Below the pieces are notes generated by a model that did no database searches, was not told the DNA's origin, and saw only the letters and a list, made by a program, of their open reading frames with translations. This document shows positions 1 to 7,069 of a stretch of 29,379 nt of DNA, in pieces. Position 1 is the stretch's first letter, and every line of letters starts with the position of its first letter. This stretch comes from an uncultured Porphyromonadaceae bacterium (GTDB taxonomy: Bacteria; Bacteroidota; Bacteroidia; Bacteroidales; Muribaculaceae). The stretch spans positions 1-29,379 of the forward strand of contig CABQCA010000012.1 of assembly GCA_902462525.1 (NCBI GenBank), read 5' to 3'. The position numbers and the translations under genes are program-made.

Positions 1-426
1 CTTTTGTCTGTCAACGGCCTGATGCTTTCCTCTATATTCTTTGTCTATGCACCTACGGCCATCGCGAAGACATTCTTCATCACCGCCGCAACATTCGGCG
101 CAATGAGCATCTACGGCTATTTCACAAGCAATGACCTTTCTAAAATCGGAAACTACCTCTTCTACGCCCTCATTGGTCTCATCATAGCCTCTGTGGTAAA
201 CATTTTCATGCACAGCAGTACTCTCGACTGGATTGTATCGATAGCCGGCGTGATTATCTTCGTAGGGCTCACCGCATGGGACACCCAGCAGGTAAAACAG
301 ATGGCAATGCTGGCTCCGGCCGGTATGACAGGCCGGCTCGCAACCATAGGCGCTCTCAACCTCTATCTCGACTTCATCAACCTCTTCCTGTTCCTGCTCC
401 GCATCTTCGGCGGAAGCCGCGACTGA
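1..426 (+). CDS. Bax inhibitor-1/YccA family membrane protein, C-terminal part
   Basis: This is the C-terminal part (about 140 residues) of an integral inner-membrane protein of the Bax-inhibitor-1/YccA family; the start lies upstream of the window. At least four hydrophobic helices are visible, with the family's FGAMSIYGYFTSNDLSKIG segment and the loop GLTAWDTQQVK. The end, LNLYLDFINLFLFLLRIFG, is the typical family C-terminus. The YccA branch in E. coli interacts with the FtsH protease; other members are proposed proton or calcium leak channels. Which role applies here cannot be read from the sequence. The stop codon overlaps the start of the MATE exporter, so the two are probably co-transcribed and translationally coupled. 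Confidence 0.9.
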   Translation, partial: LLSVNGLMLSSIFFVYAPTAIAKTFFITAATFGAMSIYGYFTSNDLSKIGNYLFYALIGLIIASVVNIFMHSSTLDWIVSIAGVIIFVGLTAWDTQQVKQMAMLAPAGMTGRLATIGALNLYLDFINLFLFLLRIFGGSRD

Positions 427-1754
427 TGACCTATACTCAGGCATACCGTACTATTGCCAGGCTGGCTTTCCCGCTTTTGCTGGGCCAGCTTGGCAATATT
501 GCTGTAGGATTCGCCGACAACATCATGGTGGGGCACTATTCCACCGATGCTCTGGCGTCGGCTTCGTTCGTCAATAACTTTTTCAACATCGCCATTTTCG
601 CCTGTGTGGGCTTCACCTACGGCCTCACACCGCTCATCGGCGCAATGTATGCCCGCGGCGAAAACGGCAGCATAGGGCGCGCTGTCCGTGTAGGCCTGCG
701 TGTCAACACCATCTTCACGTTAGTGGTGATGGCCCTTATGGGCATCATCTATTTCAATCTGCACCGTCTCGGACAGCCTGAGCACCTGCTGCCGCTCATA
801 CGGCCCTACTACCTGATAGTGCTGGCCGGCATGATACCTGTGACTATTTTCAACGTGCTGGCACAGTGGTGCTTCGGCCGCAACGACACCGGGCTGCCCA
901 CGTGGATAATCCTGGCGGCGAACGCCCTCAACATCGCCGGAAACTATGTGCTGATTTTCGGGCATTTCGGCGCACCCGAGCTGGGCCTTACCGGCGCCGG
1001 ACTCAGCACCCTCACGGCGCGAGTGGTCAGCATGGCAGCCATTCTGTGGTTTTTCTTCGGCGACAGGCGCGGCAAGCCATTTCTCGACGGCTTTTTCCGC
1101 GACCGCGAGAACATGACAGCCGAGGTGACCCGCACAGGCTTCCCCGTGGCCATGCAGATGACCTTCGAGACAGCCTCCTTCTCAGGCTCGGCCCTTATGG
1201 CGGGCTGGATCGGCGCCATTCCCCTTGCTGCGTTCCAGATAGTGGTGATCAGCGGTATGTTCGGCTTCTGTCTCTACTACAGCATAGGCGCAGCCCTCGC
1301 CATTCCGGTGAGCCATGCCGCCGGCGAAGGCGACTGCCGGACTGAACGCCGCTACGCCTATGCCGGCTACCACATGATTCTTCTCACGATGGTGATGGTA
1401 TGCTGTCTCTTCATTTTCGGAGGACGCCACGTGATGAGTATTTTCACCGATGACCCCGCGGTTATAGGCGCTGCTGTGGCTGTAATCCTGCCGATGGCGC
1501 TCTATCAGTTCGGCGATGCTACTCAGATAGCCTTTGCCAATGCATTGCGCGGCACTTCGCGCGTAATGCCCATGCTCTTCATAGCATTGGTGAGCTACAT
1601 TTTCATCGGCCTTCCGTGTACCTACCTCTTTGCGTTCCCGCTGGGCATGGGACTCTTCGGCATAGTCCTGAGTTTCTCGGTGTGCCTGATGATAGCTGCC
1701 GTCGCCTACCTGTGGTTCTTCCTCCGCGCCACGCATGGACAGGTGAAGGGATAG
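426..1754 (+). CDS. MATE family efflux transporter
   Basis: A 442-residue multidrug and toxin extrusion (MATE) type exporter of the inner membrane, expected to couple drug or metabolite export to a sodium or proton gradient. About twelve hydrophobic segments are present in two halves. The first half begins with AFPLLLGQLGNIAVGFADNIMVGHYS, the usual N-terminal MATE signature, and the second half begins near residue 235. The ATG is chosen because it overlaps the preceding TGA by one base and gives the family's normal N-terminus; a longer in-frame extension upstream would only be an out-of-frame reading of the preceding gene. The gene runs convergent with the YgjP-type peptidase gene, with 33 bp between them. 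Substrate is unknown. Confidence 0.93.
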   Translation: MTYTQAYRTIARLAFPLLLGQLGNIAVGFADNIMVGHYSTDALASASFVNNFFNIAIFACVGFTYGLTPLIGAMYARGENGSIGRAVRVGLRVNTIFTLVVMALMGIIYFNLHRLGQPEHLLPLIRPYYLIVLAGMIPVTIFNVLAQWCFGRNDTGLPTWIILAANALNIAGNYVLIFGHFGAPELGLTGAGLSTLTARVVSMAAILWFFFGDRRGKPFLDGFFRDRENMTAEVTRTGFPVAMQMTFETASFSGSALMAGWIGAIPLAAFQIVVISGMFGFCLYYSIGAALAIPVSHAAGEGDCRTERRYAYAGYHMILLTMVMVCCLFIFGGRHVMSIFTDDPAVIGAAVAVILPMALYQFGDATQIAFANALRGTSRVMPMLFIALVSYIFIGLPCTYLFAFPLGMGLFGIVLSFSVCLMIAAVAYLWFFLRATHGQVKG

Positions 1755-1798
1755 TTGAGAGGGGCGAGGGCCTGTCAGCCCGACAGCCTAAATAAGCG
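1755..1798. repeat. modular intergenic repeat, copy in the MATE/ygjP convergent gap
   Basis: The gap contains GAGGGGCGAGGGCCTGTCAG followed by CCCGACAGCC, matching the AGGGGCG and GGCTGACAGG modules found in other gaps of this window. The TGTC/GACA arms could form a short hairpin at the point where the two genes converge. Confidence 0.5.
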
Positions 1799-2543
1799 GG
1801 AAACGGAAAGCTTTGAGGCGCCCGACGAGATCGGCTTCGCGGCCGTCGCAGTAGGCGTTGCAGATTTCGTGGAAAGCGGCCGAGTGGTTCATTTCGGAAA
1901 GGTGCGCCAGTTCGTGGTATATCACATAGTCGCGAAGATCGGGCGGAAGGAAAATCAGACGCGGACTGAGAGTGATGATACCTCCCGAAGAGCATGAACC
2001 CAGACGCGTTTTCGACTCCTTGACAGTCCAGCCGAGAGGACGCCGCCCCACACGGTCGGCAAGTTCACGGGCATGAGGCACGATGTAGCGCACTGTAGCG
2101 TCGCGAGCAGCCCATATCAGAAGTTTATATATATATTCCTGCACTTCGGCGCGCTCGATGTTCCCGACAGCGGTGTCGCTGAGGTGTATGTAGTAGTTTT
2201 TGAATTTATGGCGTTGAGGTGTATTCTCCACCATGGTGAGGAATATATCGCTGCGGTCGTTCTCCCAGGCTTCGACAATGCTGAAATCCACCTCGCCGCC
2301 GTCGAGCACCATTCCCGGGGCATATTTCGGCTGTGGTGCGTGTGTCAGAAACCATTCGCGGTTTTCGCTGAGAAAACGTTCATATTCCGCCACAGGCAAC
2401 CGGGGCGGAACAGTGATACGCAACTCCGTGCCTACACGGCGCGCCACAATGCGACGTGCCGAACCGTTGACAGTGACCTTGATATCGCCTAACTCCGCGT
2501 GGCGATACCGGCACGATTTCACACAGAGAACGTTCAGGGTCAT
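1788..2543 (-). CDS. YgjP-like zinc metallopeptidase domain protein (M48/DUF45)
   Basis: A 251-residue soluble protein of the YgjP/DUF45 family. The C-terminal half carries the zinc-binding HELAH motif within DYVIYHELAHLSEMNHSAAF, followed by the third-ligand region, as in SprT/M48-like gluzincins. The N-terminal half (about residues 15-110) is the beta-rich YgjP region with VPPRLP and the conserved WTVKESKTRLGSCS stretch just before the motif. In E. coli YgjP has been linked to nucleotide hydrolysis, so the name should be taken as a fold assignment only. It is the last gene of a minus-strand operon, one base after the NAD kinase stop codon. Confidence 0.9.
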   Translation of the reverse strand: MTLNVLCVKSCRYRHAELGDIKVTVNGSARRIVARRVGTELRITVPPRLPVAEYERFLSENREWFLTHAPQPKYAPGMVLDGGEVDFSIVEAWENDRSDIFLTMVENTPQRHKFKNYYIHLSDTAVGNIERAEVQEYIYKLLIWAARDATVRYIVPHARELADRVGRRPLGWTVKESKTRLGSCSSGGIITLSPRLIFLPPDLRDYVIYHELAHLSEMNHSAAFHEICNAYCDGREADLVGRLKAFRFPLI

Positions 2544-2544
2544 T

Positions 2545-3411
2545 CTACGACAGTCCCCAGTGCAGTTTCTCGCGGAGGCCGTCGGCGAAAGTATGGTCGG
2601 CCAGCTGCATTACAAGAACTTTGAAAGGCGCCTTGCTCAGGCAGATGGGGGTGCCCATGTCGACTTCGGCCGAGCGCCCGTCGAGGGCCACACGCACACG
2701 TCCGGCACGACCCGACGGCACGATTGTGATGTCGGCGTTAGCGTCGACCACCAAAGGACGCATCGACAGCGAGTGGGCCGCCACAGGCGCTATGACATGG
2801 ACATCGACCGTAGGCTGCACAATCGGGCCGCCCACCGACAGATTGTAGGCCGTGCTGCCCGTAGAGGTGCACACCAGCAGGCCGTCGGCGCGGTAGTCGC
2901 CGAGGTCGGTGCCGTCGACACTCACCCGGGCCGTAATCATCGAAGCGGTGTCCTCGCGTGTGAGAGCGAACTCATTGAGGGCGTAGGGCGTGAAGTGGTC
3001 GCCGAGGAAGGGAGCGTCGAGGCGTATCAGTCCGCGGCGTTCCAGGCGGAAGCGGTCGTCGGAGAGCATATCGAGCAGATCGGGCAACTGCGCCACAGTG
3101 AGCGTAGTGAGATAGCCAAGGTGGCCTGTATTCACTCCTACGATTGGTATCTGCTTGTCGCCCACCCACATGGCGGTGCGAAGAAAAGTTCCGTCACCGC
3201 CGAGGCTCACGGCAAGATCGGCCTCGAAACGGGGTGTGTCGGTAACGGAGCCAACGCTCTGCAGCGACTGCGGTATCATTTCGAGCAGATGCCGGTAGAG
3301 CTTGCGGTGCATCACCACCTGCACGCCCTGTTCATGAAGCACTTCGAGGAAACGCGCCACCACGGGAGCGGCTTCCTGCTGACGGCGGCTGCCGTAGATA
3401 GCTATTCTCAT
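2545..3411 (-). CDS. nadK: NAD kinase
   Basis: A 288-residue cytosolic NAD kinase, which phosphorylates NAD to NADP using ATP and so sets the NADP(H) pool. The hallmark GGDGTF is at residues 71-76, followed by the NTGHLGYLT segment near residue 95, the LNEFAL motif, and the glycine-rich RADGLLVCTSTGSTAY stretch near 180-195 that binds the dinucleotide. Length and domain order are normal for the family. The start codon overlaps the stop of the upstream CBS-family tail gene by four bases (ATGA), and the next gene follows after one base, so the three genes form one operon. Confidence 0.97.
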   Translation of the reverse strand: MRIAIYGSRRQQEAAPVVARFLEVLHEQGVQVVMHRKLYRHLLEMIPQSLQSVGSVTDTPRFEADLAVSLGGDGTFLRTAMWVGDKQIPIVGVNTGHLGYLTTLTVAQLPDLLDMLSDDRFRLERRGLIRLDAPFLGDHFTPYALNEFALTREDTASMITARVSVDGTDLGDYRADGLLVCTSTGSTAYNLSVGGPIVQPTVDVHVIAPVAAHSLSMRPLVVDANADITIVPSGRAGRVRVALDGRSAEVDMGTPICLSKAPFKVLVMQLADHTFADGLREKLHWGLS

Positions 3412-3875
3412 GATTCAAGATACTTGAAAAAGAAATCGATGCGGTCGCGGAGAGTATCGTCGTCGGCGCCGGGGGCGCCGCAGGTGTCGAGCACGGTGTA
3501 GCCGTAGCGCTCGAGGGAGCGTGTCACAGGAGCCGTGTCGCGAAGGTTGACACGAAGGTCGAAGACAACGCTGAATTTGGCGTCGTTGCCGGCATCGTCG
3601 GAATTGTCGCCGCCAACATTCGTACCTCCGAAGGAAGTGACATTGAGGTTAAGAAGATGAGCGTTGCAGTCCTCAACCGCGCGAGCTATGCGCGAAGCAC
3701 TGTAATCCTCACGCCGACAACCCACTAAAAGTCGGGAACTGTCTTCAACATGAGGAAAGAAATATTCTGTTTCCGGAAATTTTGTGCTGTTTGGTCGCAA
3801 ATGCTTTCGTTTTTTGTTATTTTCTGAGTACTTTTGCACTATGAATGTGGGCCGAACGCCCTGTGCGCTGTTCAA
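3408..3875 (-). CDS. truncated CBS-family protein, C-terminal ACT-like tail only
   Basis: The last 110 or so residues (from about SSRLLVGCRREDYSASRIAR to the end, FFFKYLES) resemble the C-terminal regulatory tail that follows two CBS domains in the roughly 220-residue Bacteroidales protein usually encoded just before nadK; this comparison is from memory. The CBS pair itself is absent: the first 45 residues look like translated non-coding sequence, and pdxJ begins on the other strand 36 bp beyond the first ATG. The start is uncertain. A good minus-strand promoter (3886-3918) would give an almost leaderless transcript at this ATG. The gene may be a functional ACT-like remnant or a decayed gene. 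It overlaps nadK by four bases. Confidence 0.5.
   Translation of the reverse strand: MNSAQGVRPTFIVQKYSENNKKRKHLRPNSTKFPETEYFFPHVEDSSRLLVGCRREDYSASRIARAVEDCNAHLLNLNVTSFGGTNVGGDNSDDAGNDAKFSVVFDLRVNLRDTAPVTRSLERYGYTVLDTCGAPGADDDTLRDRIDFFFKYLES
3805..3836 (+). promoter_or_regulatory. probable promoter for pdxJ (Bacteroidetes type)
   Basis: TACTTTTG at 3829-3836 fits the -7 consensus TAnnTTTG. A weaker TTTCG at 3805-3809 sits 19 bp upstream as the -33 element. Transcription would start near 3843, giving a leader of about 68 nt before the pdxJ ATG at 3911. Confidence 0.55.
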
Positions 3876-3885
3876 AGAGCTACTA

Positions 3886-3918
3886 CAAATTTACGAATAA
3901 TTCCCGAAAAATGACAAA
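3886..3918 (-). promoter_or_regulatory. probable promoter for the CBS-tail/nadK/ygjP operon
   Basis: On the minus strand TTTG (3918-3915), a 21-bp spacer and TAAATTTG (3893-3886) match both Bacteroidetes promoter elements. The -33 element overlaps the first codons of pdxJ, so the two divergent promoters are interleaved and could interfere with each other. Confidence 0.55.
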
Positions 3919-4627
3919 TTTAAGCGTTAATATAAATAAAATCGCCACTTTGCGCAATGCCCGCGGCGAAAACAGGCCCGACGTATGCGCCGTAGCGCTC
4001 GACATCGAGACCTTCGGTGCCGACGGTATTACGGTACATCCCCGGCCCGACGAACGTCACATCAGGAAGACCGATGTATTGGCGCTTAGACCGCTGCTTC
4101 GTACCGAGTTCAACATGGAGGGCTATCCCGACGAACGCTTCGTGCACCTTGCTCTGTCGGTGCGTCCCACTCAAGTGACCCTCGTACCCGACGCTCCGGA
4201 CGCCGTCACTTCTTCGGCAGGCTGGGATGTAGCAGCCAACCAGGAGTTTCTGACATCGCTCGTCGACACTTTCAAGGAAGCCGGCATACGCACCTCCATC
4301 TTCGTCGAAGCCGACCCCGAAGTCATCAGAGCAGCAGCAGCGACCGGCACCGACCGCGTTGAACTCTACACCAAACCCTATGCCGACCTCTACCCCAAAG
4401 ACCCCGAAGCCGCTGTCGCACCCTATGTAGCCGCGGCAGAAGCCGCTCACAGGCTGGGGCTGGGCGTCAACGCCGGCCACGATCTCAGCCTCGAGAATCT
4501 CGCCTTCTTCCACAGCAGAATACCCTTTCTGAGCGAAGTGTCTATAGGCCATGCCCTGATTTGCGATGCTCTCTACCTTGGCCTGAAAGAAACCGTCACC
4601 CGCTACAGGCAGGCACTGCGCTCTTAG
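3911..4627 (+). CDS. pdxJ: pyridoxine 5'-phosphate synthase
   Basis: A 238-residue cytosolic TIM-barrel enzyme that condenses 1-deoxyxylulose 5-phosphate with 3-amino-2-oxopropyl phosphate to make pyridoxine 5'-phosphate, the last step of DXP-dependent vitamin B6 synthesis. The family motifs are in order: LSVNINKIATLRNARG at the start, GITVHPRPDERHI with the catalytic His, FNMEGYPD with the Glu, RVELYTKPYA, and NAGHDLSLENL with the second His. The ATG at 3911 is preferred over an in-frame start 66 bp upstream because the upstream stretch does not resemble the family and would begin within the predicted promoter-proximal leader. It is divergent from the nadK operon. Confidence 0.97.
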   Translation: MTNLSVNINKIATLRNARGENRPDVCAVALDIETFGADGITVHPRPDERHIRKTDVLALRPLLRTEFNMEGYPDERFVHLALSVRPTQVTLVPDAPDAVTSSAGWDVAANQEFLTSLVDTFKEAGIRTSIFVEADPEVIRAAAATGTDRVELYTKPYADLYPKDPEAAVAPYVAAAEAAHRLGLGVNAGHDLSLENLAFFHSRIPFLSEVSIGHALICDALYLGLKETVTRYRQALRS

Positions 4628-4680
4628 GCTGTTAAGCAGACAGGCTGACGGGCGGACAGGTCATTAAGGACCTTAGTGAC
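4628..4680. repeat. modular intergenic repeat, copy after pdxJ
   Basis: Contains GGCTGTTAAGCAGACAGGCT followed by GACGGGCGGACAGGTCATTA, a run of the GGCTGACA-type words that recur in other gaps. No coding potential is visible. Confidence 0.5.
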
Positions 4681-4700
4681 CTTATTTCCGCACGAAACCG

Positions 4701-4738
4701 GGCGACCGAAATCGGACAGATGTCCATTTTCGGTCGCC
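4701..4738. terminator. long inverted repeat: terminator of pdxJ or upstream activator site
   Basis: GGCGACCGAAA (4701-4711) is perfectly complementary to TTTCGGTCGCC (4728-4738), and a second inner palindrome GGACAGATGTCC occupies the loop. Downstream TGCTGTTTTA is only moderately T-rich. The position suits termination of pdxJ, but it also lies about 60-95 bp upstream of the sigma-54 promoter, where enhancer-binding sites for NtrC-type regulators normally sit. Both readings are open. Confidence 0.6.
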
Positions 4739-4781
4739 TGCTGTTTTATGCAATTCACTGATTACTAACAATTGTCCGTTT

Positions 4782-4797
4782 TGGCACGGTAATTGAA
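4782..4797 (+). promoter_or_regulatory. sigma-54 (-24/-12) promoter of the efflux operon
   Basis: TGGCACG, four bases, TTGAA matches the sigma-54 consensus TGGCACG-N4-TTGCW with one mismatch at the -12 element. The -24 GG and the -12 G are 12 bases apart as required. Transcription would begin near 4808, about 19 nt before the adaptor ATG. No convincing TAnnTTTG promoter is seen here. The intact sigma-54 activator gene at 11349 is in the same gene cluster. Confidence 0.65.
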
Positions 4798-4826
4798 TAT
4801 ATACCGGCACAACAATATACCGAAAA

Positions 4827-6074
4827 ATGGACAGAAATCTCAGCAAAGAAGAAATAAGGCACGAACGCCGCAAAAAGTGGTTGAGAATCGCTGTGCCCGT
4901 CGCTGGTATCGGCATCGCCGCATCGGTTATCATAGGTTTGGCCCGAAGCGGCGTGAACCGCAGCGAACTCACTTTGGGCACCGTCGACCGTGGCGACGTG
5001 GAGAGCACCATTCAGGCCGGAGGAAAAGTCGTGCCCGGCTTCGAGGAAATCATTACCTCACCTATAAGTTCGAGAATCGTAGAAGTCTACAGCCGCGCCG
5101 GCGACAAGGTGGAAGCCGGCACACCGCTGCTGCGTCTCGACCTCGAATCGACAGAAACCGAAATCAGCAAGCAACGCGACGCACGCCAGAAACTCGTCTA
5201 CACTATCGAGCAGCAGGAACTTGCCAACGCAACTGAGCTGACCAATCTCGAAATGGAAATCAAGGTGAAAGAGATGGCTGTCAACCGCCTCGAAGCCGAG
5301 GTGGCGAACGAAAAACGCCTCGACGACCTCGGCTCGGGCACCGGCGACCGAGTGCGCGAGGCCGAACTTGCCTACCGCACGGGCTGCATACAGCTCGAAC
5401 AGCTGCGCAGCCGCCTTGCCAACGAACGCCGTATGCGTGCAGCCGCCATCGAAGGTCAGCGCCTCGACCTGAGCATAGCGGAGCGCAATTTGGGCACACA
5501 GCTCAAAACCCTCGAAGACGCCCGGCTGCGCTCTCCCCGCGCCGCCACGCTCACTTTCATTGTCAACGAAGTTGGCAAAACCGTGGGGGCAGGCGAAAAG
5601 ATAGCCACCATCGCCGACCTGAGTTCGTTCAAGGTCGACGCCGAAATTTCGGAAAGCAATGCGCGCCTGCTGTCGGCAGGCAGCAAGGCCAATGTGCGCG
5701 TAGGCCGCAACATCTACACCGGAACGGTGGTCAATGTGTCGCCCGTGGCAACCAACGGCGCGGTCACTTTTTCGGTAGTGTTCGACGACACTCCGGCTGA
5801 AAACCTGCGTTCGGGGCTCGCTGCCGATGTATTCGTAGTGCGCGACGTACGCCGCGATGTGCTCCGGCTGCCTATGGGTCCGTACTACAGCCGCGGCGCC
5901 GGCCAGTACGAACTCTTCGTCGAGCATGAGGAAGGCGAACTCGAAAAGCGTGTCGTCACTCTCGGTACCGCCGGATACGACTACGTGGAGGTGGTCGGGG
6001 GCCTCGAGCCCGGCGACCGCGTGGCCCTCAGCGACATGAGCGGCTATTCGCGCCGCAAATACCGGATTGATTAG
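4827..6074 (+). CDS. HlyD/MacA-type periplasmic adaptor subunit
   Basis: A 415-residue membrane-fusion (adaptor) protein that links an inner-membrane ABC transporter to an outer-membrane channel. A short basic N-terminus is followed by one membrane anchor (about residues 23-41). Then come the first half of the lipoyl domain (VESTIQAGGKVVPGFEEIITSPI), a long alpha-helical hairpin (about 100-220, rich in E, K, R and L), the second half lipoyl and beta-barrel region, and a membrane-proximal domain ending with GGLEPGDRVALSD. It is the first gene of the export operon; the sigma-54 promoter lies directly upstream. Substrate is unknown. The next gene begins 153 bp downstream, past a repeat-filled gap. 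Confidence 0.92.
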   Translation: MDRNLSKEEIRHERRKKWLRIAVPVAGIGIAASVIIGLARSGVNRSELTLGTVDRGDVESTIQAGGKVVPGFEEIITSPISSRIVEVYSRAGDKVEAGTPLLRLDLESTETEISKQRDARQKLVYTIEQQELANATELTNLEMEIKVKEMAVNRLEAEVANEKRLDDLGSGTGDRVREAELAYRTGCIQLEQLRSRLANERRMRAAAIEGQRLDLSIAERNLGTQLKTLEDARLRSPRAATLTFIVNEVGKTVGAGEKIATIADLSSFKVDAEISESNARLLSAGSKANVRVGRNIYTGTVVNVSPVATNGAVTFSVVFDDTPAENLRSGLAADVFVVRDVRRDVLRLPMGPYYSRGAGQYELFVEHEEGELEKRVVTLGTAGYDYVEVVGGLEPGDRVALSDMSGYSRRKYRID

Positions 6075-6210
6075 GCTGACGGGCTGACAAGCTGACAGGC
6101 CATTAGGAAATTAAGATATTAGGAGATTAGGAGGTTGGGAGGTTAGGCTGACAAGCCCTCGCCCCTAAAAACCATTATCTTAACTTTTTCAACTTTATAA
6201 ACTCAACTAT
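6075..6210. repeat. modular intergenic repeat, copy between adaptor and ATPase genes
   Basis: The order is several GGCTGACA/GGCTGACG words, then TTAGGA-type words (ATTAGGAGATTAGGAGGTT), a second GGCTGACAAGC, CCCTCGCCCCTAAAAACC, then TTATCTTAACTTTTTC (6175-6190) and AACTTTATAAACTCAACT. The copy at 6897-7065 has nearly the same order, and the copy at 9690-9886 has it inverted. Confidence 0.7.
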
Positions 6211-6227
6211 AATAAAAAACCACAGAT

Positions 6228-6893
6228 ATGATAAAGGTCAATAACGTAAGCAAACTCTACAGAACTGACAAAATAGAGACTCTCGCGCTGGACAACGTGA
6301 ACTTCAGCATCGACAAGGGCGAATTCGTAAGCATAATGGGGCCGTCGGGCTGCGGCAAGTCCACATTGCTCAACATCGTGGGCCTTCTCGACAAGCCTAC
6401 TTCAGGAAACGTGGAAATCGGCGGACGCACGCCCGACGGCATGAGCGACAAAGCTCTCGCGGCGTTCCGCAACCGTTCGATAGGTTTTATTTTCCAGAAT
6501 TTCCACCTCATACCGTCGCTCAGCGTGGTCGACAATGTGGAACTCCCCCTCACCTACCGCAGCGGCGTCAGCGCCGCCGAACGGCACCGTATTGTTCGCG
6601 AGGTGTTGGAGCGCGTGGGTCTCAGTCACCGCATGCACCACTATCCGTCGCAGCTGTCAGGCGGCCAGTGCCAGCGTGTGGCAATAGCGCGCGCCATCGT
6701 CGGCAATCCAGATATAATACTTGCCGACGAACCAACCGGCAACCTCGACTCAAAAATGAGCGCCGAGATAATGGATATTCTCAAAAGTCTCAATGCCGAA
6801 GGACGCACTATCCTCATGGTAACCCACAACGAGGCTCAGGCCGAAGAAACACACCGCGTGCTCCGCTTCTTCGACGGCCGCCAGGTGATGTGA
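6228..6893 (+). CDS. ABC transporter ATP-binding protein (MacB/LolD type)
   Basis: A 221-residue ATPase subunit of a MacB/LolD-type ABC transporter; it powers the mechanotransmission cycle of the FtsX-type permeases encoded next. Walker A GPSGCGKST is at residues 38-46, the Q-loop is in FIFQNFHLIPSLS, the signature LSGGQCQRVAIARA is near 143, Walker B IILADEPTGNLD is near 163, and the switch His is in MVTHNEAQAEE. The signature has Cys where Gln is common (LSGGQCQR), which is unusual but not disabling. The fused permease domain of true MacB is absent, so the permeases are separate proteins. Confidence 0.95.
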   Translation: MIKVNNVSKLYRTDKIETLALDNVNFSIDKGEFVSIMGPSGCGKSTLLNIVGLLDKPTSGNVEIGGRTPDGMSDKALAAFRNRSIGFIFQNFHLIPSLSVVDNVELPLTYRSGVSAAERHRIVREVLERVGLSHRMHHYPSQLSGGQCQRVAIARAIVGNPDIILADEPTGNLDSKMSAEIMDILKSLNAEGRTILMVTHNEAQAEETHRVLRFFDGRQVM

Positions 6894-6896
6894 GGA

Positions 6897-7065
6897 AATT
6901 TTAGGCTGACAAGCTGTTAAGCTGACAGGCTATTAGGAGTTTTTTGGGCTGACGGGCAGATAGGCTGACAAGCCCTCGCCCCTAAAAACTGTTATCTTAA
7001 CTTTTTCGACCTTCTAAACTTTCTGAACTTCACAATTTCTCAACTCCACAATTATACAATTCGGA
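6897..7065. repeat. modular intergenic repeat, copy between ATPase and first permease
   Basis: GGCTGACA words, an ATTAGGAG word, GGCTGACAAGC, CCCTCGCCCCTAAAAACTG and TTATCTTAACTTTTTC (6992-7007) repeat the order seen at 6075-6210. The block from GGCTGACAAGCCCTCGCCCC to TTATCTTAACTTTTTC is nearly identical in both gaps. It ends in short AACTTC/CAATTT/CAATTA words. Confidence 0.7.
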
Positions 7066-7069
7066 TTTT

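Noticed and set aside
276..425. N-terminal extension of the MATE protein
   Set aside because: It is an out-of-frame translation of the Bax-inhibitor-1 gene; the family N-terminus begins at 426.
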